Source of the DNA: an uncultured Clostridia bacterium
Lineage (GTDB): Bacteria > Bacillota > Clostridia > Lachnospirales > CAG-274
Direction: 5' to 3'
Assembly (NCBI GenBank): GCA_947630725.1
Contig: CANRIS010000021.1
Coordinates: 1 to 43,333 of the forward strand
DNA length: 43,333 nucleotides
Made by a program: the position numbers and the translations under genes. A model generated the notes under the pieces. That model was not told where the DNA came from, made no database searches, and worked only from the letters and a program-made list of their open reading frames with translations. Positions 41,184-43,333 of the stretch are shown one piece after another (position 1 is the stretch's first letter; every line of letters begins with the position of its first letter).

Positions 41184-43097
41184 TCATACTATTTCGTCAA
41201 GATGTGAAAGCCACAGGTCAGCGCAGGCATCGCTGGGCATTCTCCAGTCGCCTCTGGGACTGAGCGACACAGAGCCTACCTTTGGCCCGTCGGGTACGGC
41301 AGAACGCTTGTACTGCTGGGCGAAAAATCTGCTATAAAAGCTCCTGAGCCATCTGAGTATGGTTTTTTCGTCATATTTATCCTTAAAGGCTGTCTTTGCC
41401 GCAAAGTATATTTTTTCGGGTTCATATCCCATTCTCATCATACAATAGAGAAAAAAGTCGTGAAGCTCATAGGGGCCGACTATATCCTCCGTCACCTGTG
41501 AGATAACTCCGCTCTTGTCGGGCGGCAAAAGCTCGGGAGAAACGGGGGTATCCAGTATATCATACAGAACCTCCCTGAGACTGTCGTCTCCCGTGTCGGC
41601 AAAATATTTTATAAGATATCTTATGAGGGTTTTAGGTATACTACAGTTTACATTGTACATCGACATATGGTCGCCGTTGTATGTGGCAAAGCCCAGAGCC
41701 AGCTCCGACAGATCCCCCGTGCCTATAACAAAGCCCTTATAGCGTGAAGCCAGATCCATAAGCACCTGTGTGCGCTCTCTTGCCTGAGAGTTTTCGTAGG
41801 TGAGATCGTGTATATCCTCGTTGTGGCCTATATCCTTAAAATGCTGCCTTACGGCATCGCCTATGTTTATTTCCAGAAATTCGGTGCCGAGGGCTTTGCA
41901 CAGATCGAGGGCGTTTCGGTGGGTTCTTTCGGAGGTGCCGAAACAGGGCATAGTTACCGTGATGATTCCCCTTGTGTCAAGTCCCGCAAGCCTGAACGCC
42001 TCGGCGCAGACAAGCAGGGCGTGGGTCGAGTCAAGTCCTCCCGACACGCCTATAACGACATTTTTTGCTCCGACATGGAGAAGTCTTTTTTTAAGTCCTG
42101 CGGCCTGAATGCCTATTATTTCTCTGCACCTTGCCTCTCTGCGCTCGTCCCCCGAGGGTACAAAGGGGTGAGGATCGACAAATCTCATAAGATCATCGTT
42201 TATTGACGCAACACAGGGAAAGTCTATATATCTGTAGCCGTCTCTTTTGGGGGAAAATGTGGTGTTGCGCCTTCTTTCGGTTTCAATGAGCCCCGTATCT
42301 ATGTCGCATATGGCGATATTTTCTCCGAAGGGTCCTGCCTCTTCAAGTATCCTTCCGTTTTCGCATATAAGCTTGTGACCCGAATATACAACGTCTGTCG
42401 TAGACTCTCCCTCTCCTGCGCAGGTATATACATAGCCCGATATGAGCCTTGCCGACTGGTTTTTGACAAGCTCACGGCGATAGTCGGCTTTTCCCGTTAT
42501 TTCGTTGCCTGCCGAGGGATTCAGTATTATTGAGGCTCCCGCAAGAGCGTGATGTGACGAGGGAGGTATCGCCGCCCAGAGGTCCTCGCATATTTCCACT
42601 GCGAAAGAGGCGGCCTCATACCCCTCGGGGACAAAAATAAGCTTTGTGCCAAAGGGCGCTTTTATGCCTCTTATGTCCGCCGTTTCGATGTCGGGAAAGG
42701 CGCTTTCAAAATATCTTTTTTCATAAAATTCGTTATAATTCGGAATATAGGTTTTGGGGATCATTCCGAGAAGGCGACCCTCACAGAATACGGCGGCTGT
42801 GTTGTAGAGCTTGTCGGCGAACACAAAGGGCAGCCCCACTATAAACACGGTGCAGATCTCCCTGCTTTCTTCCAGAAGCTTTAAGAGTCCGTCTGCCGCC
42901 TCCTCAAGAAGGGTTTTCTGAAAAAACAGATCTCCGCAGGTATATCCCGTTATGCACAGTTCGGGAAAAACTGCCGCAAAAACTCCTTTTTTGCCGCATT
43001 CCTTCATATATTTTATGATCTCGCTTATATTGTGGCTGATGTCTGCAACTCTTATATCGGGAGTGACACCTGCGCATCTGGCAAATCCGTATTTCAT
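41184..43097 (-). CDS. nadE: glutamine-dependent NAD+ synthetase
   Basis: 637 aa, a two-domain enzyme that amidates nicotinic acid adenine dinucleotide. The N-terminal nitrilase-fold glutaminase has the triad Glu (FPELCITGYTCGD), Lys (MIPKTYIPNYNEFYEKRYF) and Cys (VEICEDLWA). The C-terminal synthetase has the ATP loop VIGVSGGLDSTHALL and GTGDLSELALGF. Length fits the glutamine-using type. ATG 43097 has GGAGG upstream. Confidence 0.95.
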   Translation of the reverse strand: MKYGFARCAGVTPDIRVADISHNISEIIKYMKECGKKGVFAAVFPELCITGYTCGDLFFQKTLLEEAADGLLKLLEESREICTVFIVGLPFVFADKLYNTAAVFCEGRLLGMIPKTYIPNYNEFYEKRYFESAFPDIETADIRGIKAPFGTKLIFVPEGYEAASFAVEICEDLWAAIPPSSHHALAGASIILNPSAGNEITGKADYRRELVKNQSARLISGYVYTCAGEGESTTDVVYSGHKLICENGRILEEAGPFGENIAICDIDTGLIETERRRNTTFSPKRDGYRYIDFPCVASINDDLMRFVDPHPFVPSGDERREARCREIIGIQAAGLKKRLLHVGAKNVVIGVSGGLDSTHALLVCAEAFRLAGLDTRGIITVTMPCFGTSERTHRNALDLCKALGTEFLEINIGDAVRQHFKDIGHNEDIHDLTYENSQARERTQVLMDLASRYKGFVIGTGDLSELALGFATYNGDHMSMYNVNCSIPKTLIRYLIKYFADTGDDSLREVLYDILDTPVSPELLPPDKSGVISQVTEDIVGPYELHDFFLYCMMRMGYEPEKIYFAAKTAFKDKYDEKTILRWLRSFYSRFFAQQYKRSAVPDGPKVGSVSLSPRGDWRMPSDACADLWLSHLDEIV

Positions 43098-43142
43098 AAC
43101 AAACCTCCGTAAACATTTTTCTCTTTTTGTGCCTTAGAGTTG

Positions 43143-43148
43143 ATTATA
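43143..43148 (-). promoter_or_regulatory. candidate nadE -10 box
   Basis: Minus strand TATAAT, about 45 bp before the start codon. No good -35 hexamer at the right distance, so support is partial. Confidence 0.35.
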
Positions 43149-43197
43149 CCACAAAATACATATTTTAACATACTAATTTTTAAACTTTTTAAAATAT

Positions 43198-43333
43198 CAG
43201 ACTGTCAAAAAAGTAAATTTACTTATTAATAAAAATATTCAATAAATATTTTATATGCAGCGTCGCAGACTTTAATCCGCAGGTAGTGTCCGAAAGATGT
43301 CGGATTGCCCGAAGGGCAACTTTTCCGCAAGGA
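43198..43333 (+). repeat. structured intergenic repeat, copy C (cut by the window end)
   Basis: The left end reads AGACTGTCAAAAAAG. An AT-rich lead, like copy A, runs to the core CGCAGACTTTAATCCGC, then hairpins TCCGA/TCGGA, TTGCCC-GAA-GGGCAA and CTTTTCC-GCAA-GGA, as in the first module of copy B. The remainder lies outside the window. Confidence 0.85.

Overview
The window reads as a piece of chromosome from an endospore-forming, anaerobe-type Clostridia (Bacillota), most like Lachnospiraceae or Oscillospiraceae relatives. It has the forespore sigma-F operon, a five-gene spoVA operon, strong GGAGG ribosome sites, sigma-A promoters of the TTGACA-17-TATAAT kind, frequent TTG starts and six tRNA genes that do not encode CCA. 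I cannot name the species.

Layout. 176-916: tRNA genes Asn, Glu, Pro, Arg, His and Lys. 1147-7722: a class I amidotransferase-like hydrolase, a GNAT acetyltransferase, a kinase-phosphatase fusion, a cation/proton antiporter translationally coupled to TrkA, and the Mn exporter MntP. 7972-10855: spoVAA-AB-AC-AD-AE (dipicolinic acid channel). 11436-15730: an AT-rich McrBC restriction system directly downstream of lexA, whose product lacks the catalytic lysine. 15968-17472: spoIIAA-AB-sigF. 17822-22521: a GtrB/GtrA/YfhO-type envelope glycosylation cassette and a small lipoprotein. 22928-29144: pepF, apgM, a small P-loop protein, a WYL regulator and tsaD. 29476-32347: a secreted copper-amine-oxidase-N-like Ig-repeat protein and two small regulators. 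32671-34999: a partner-switching signalling operon (STAS, two HATPases, pseudo-receiver-PP2C). 35043-36731: flavin reductase, then yidD-rnpA-rpmH. 36908-43097: panBCD, ddl-murI and nadE.

The most unusual material is non-coding. (1) A dispersed intergenic repeat occurs at 22578-22844, 26109-26463 and, cut by the window edge, 43198-43333. It is built from consecutive hairpins with compensatory base changes between copies and GNRA-type loops. Both complete copies sit between two locus-specific copies, about 35 bp each, of a rho-independent-terminator-like hairpin, as though the element enters terminators and duplicates them. (2) A four-way-junction (cloverleaf) RNA-like element at 35668-35778 is followed by a terminator. 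(3) Two tandem hairpins, each with two bulged adenosines, lie in the panB leader (39062-39146) and match the pan motif architecture. Among proteins, the LexA with Pro-Gly at the cleavage site and Arg for the catalytic Lys, and the PP2C phosphatase with a receiver that has lost all its catalytic residues, deserve attention.
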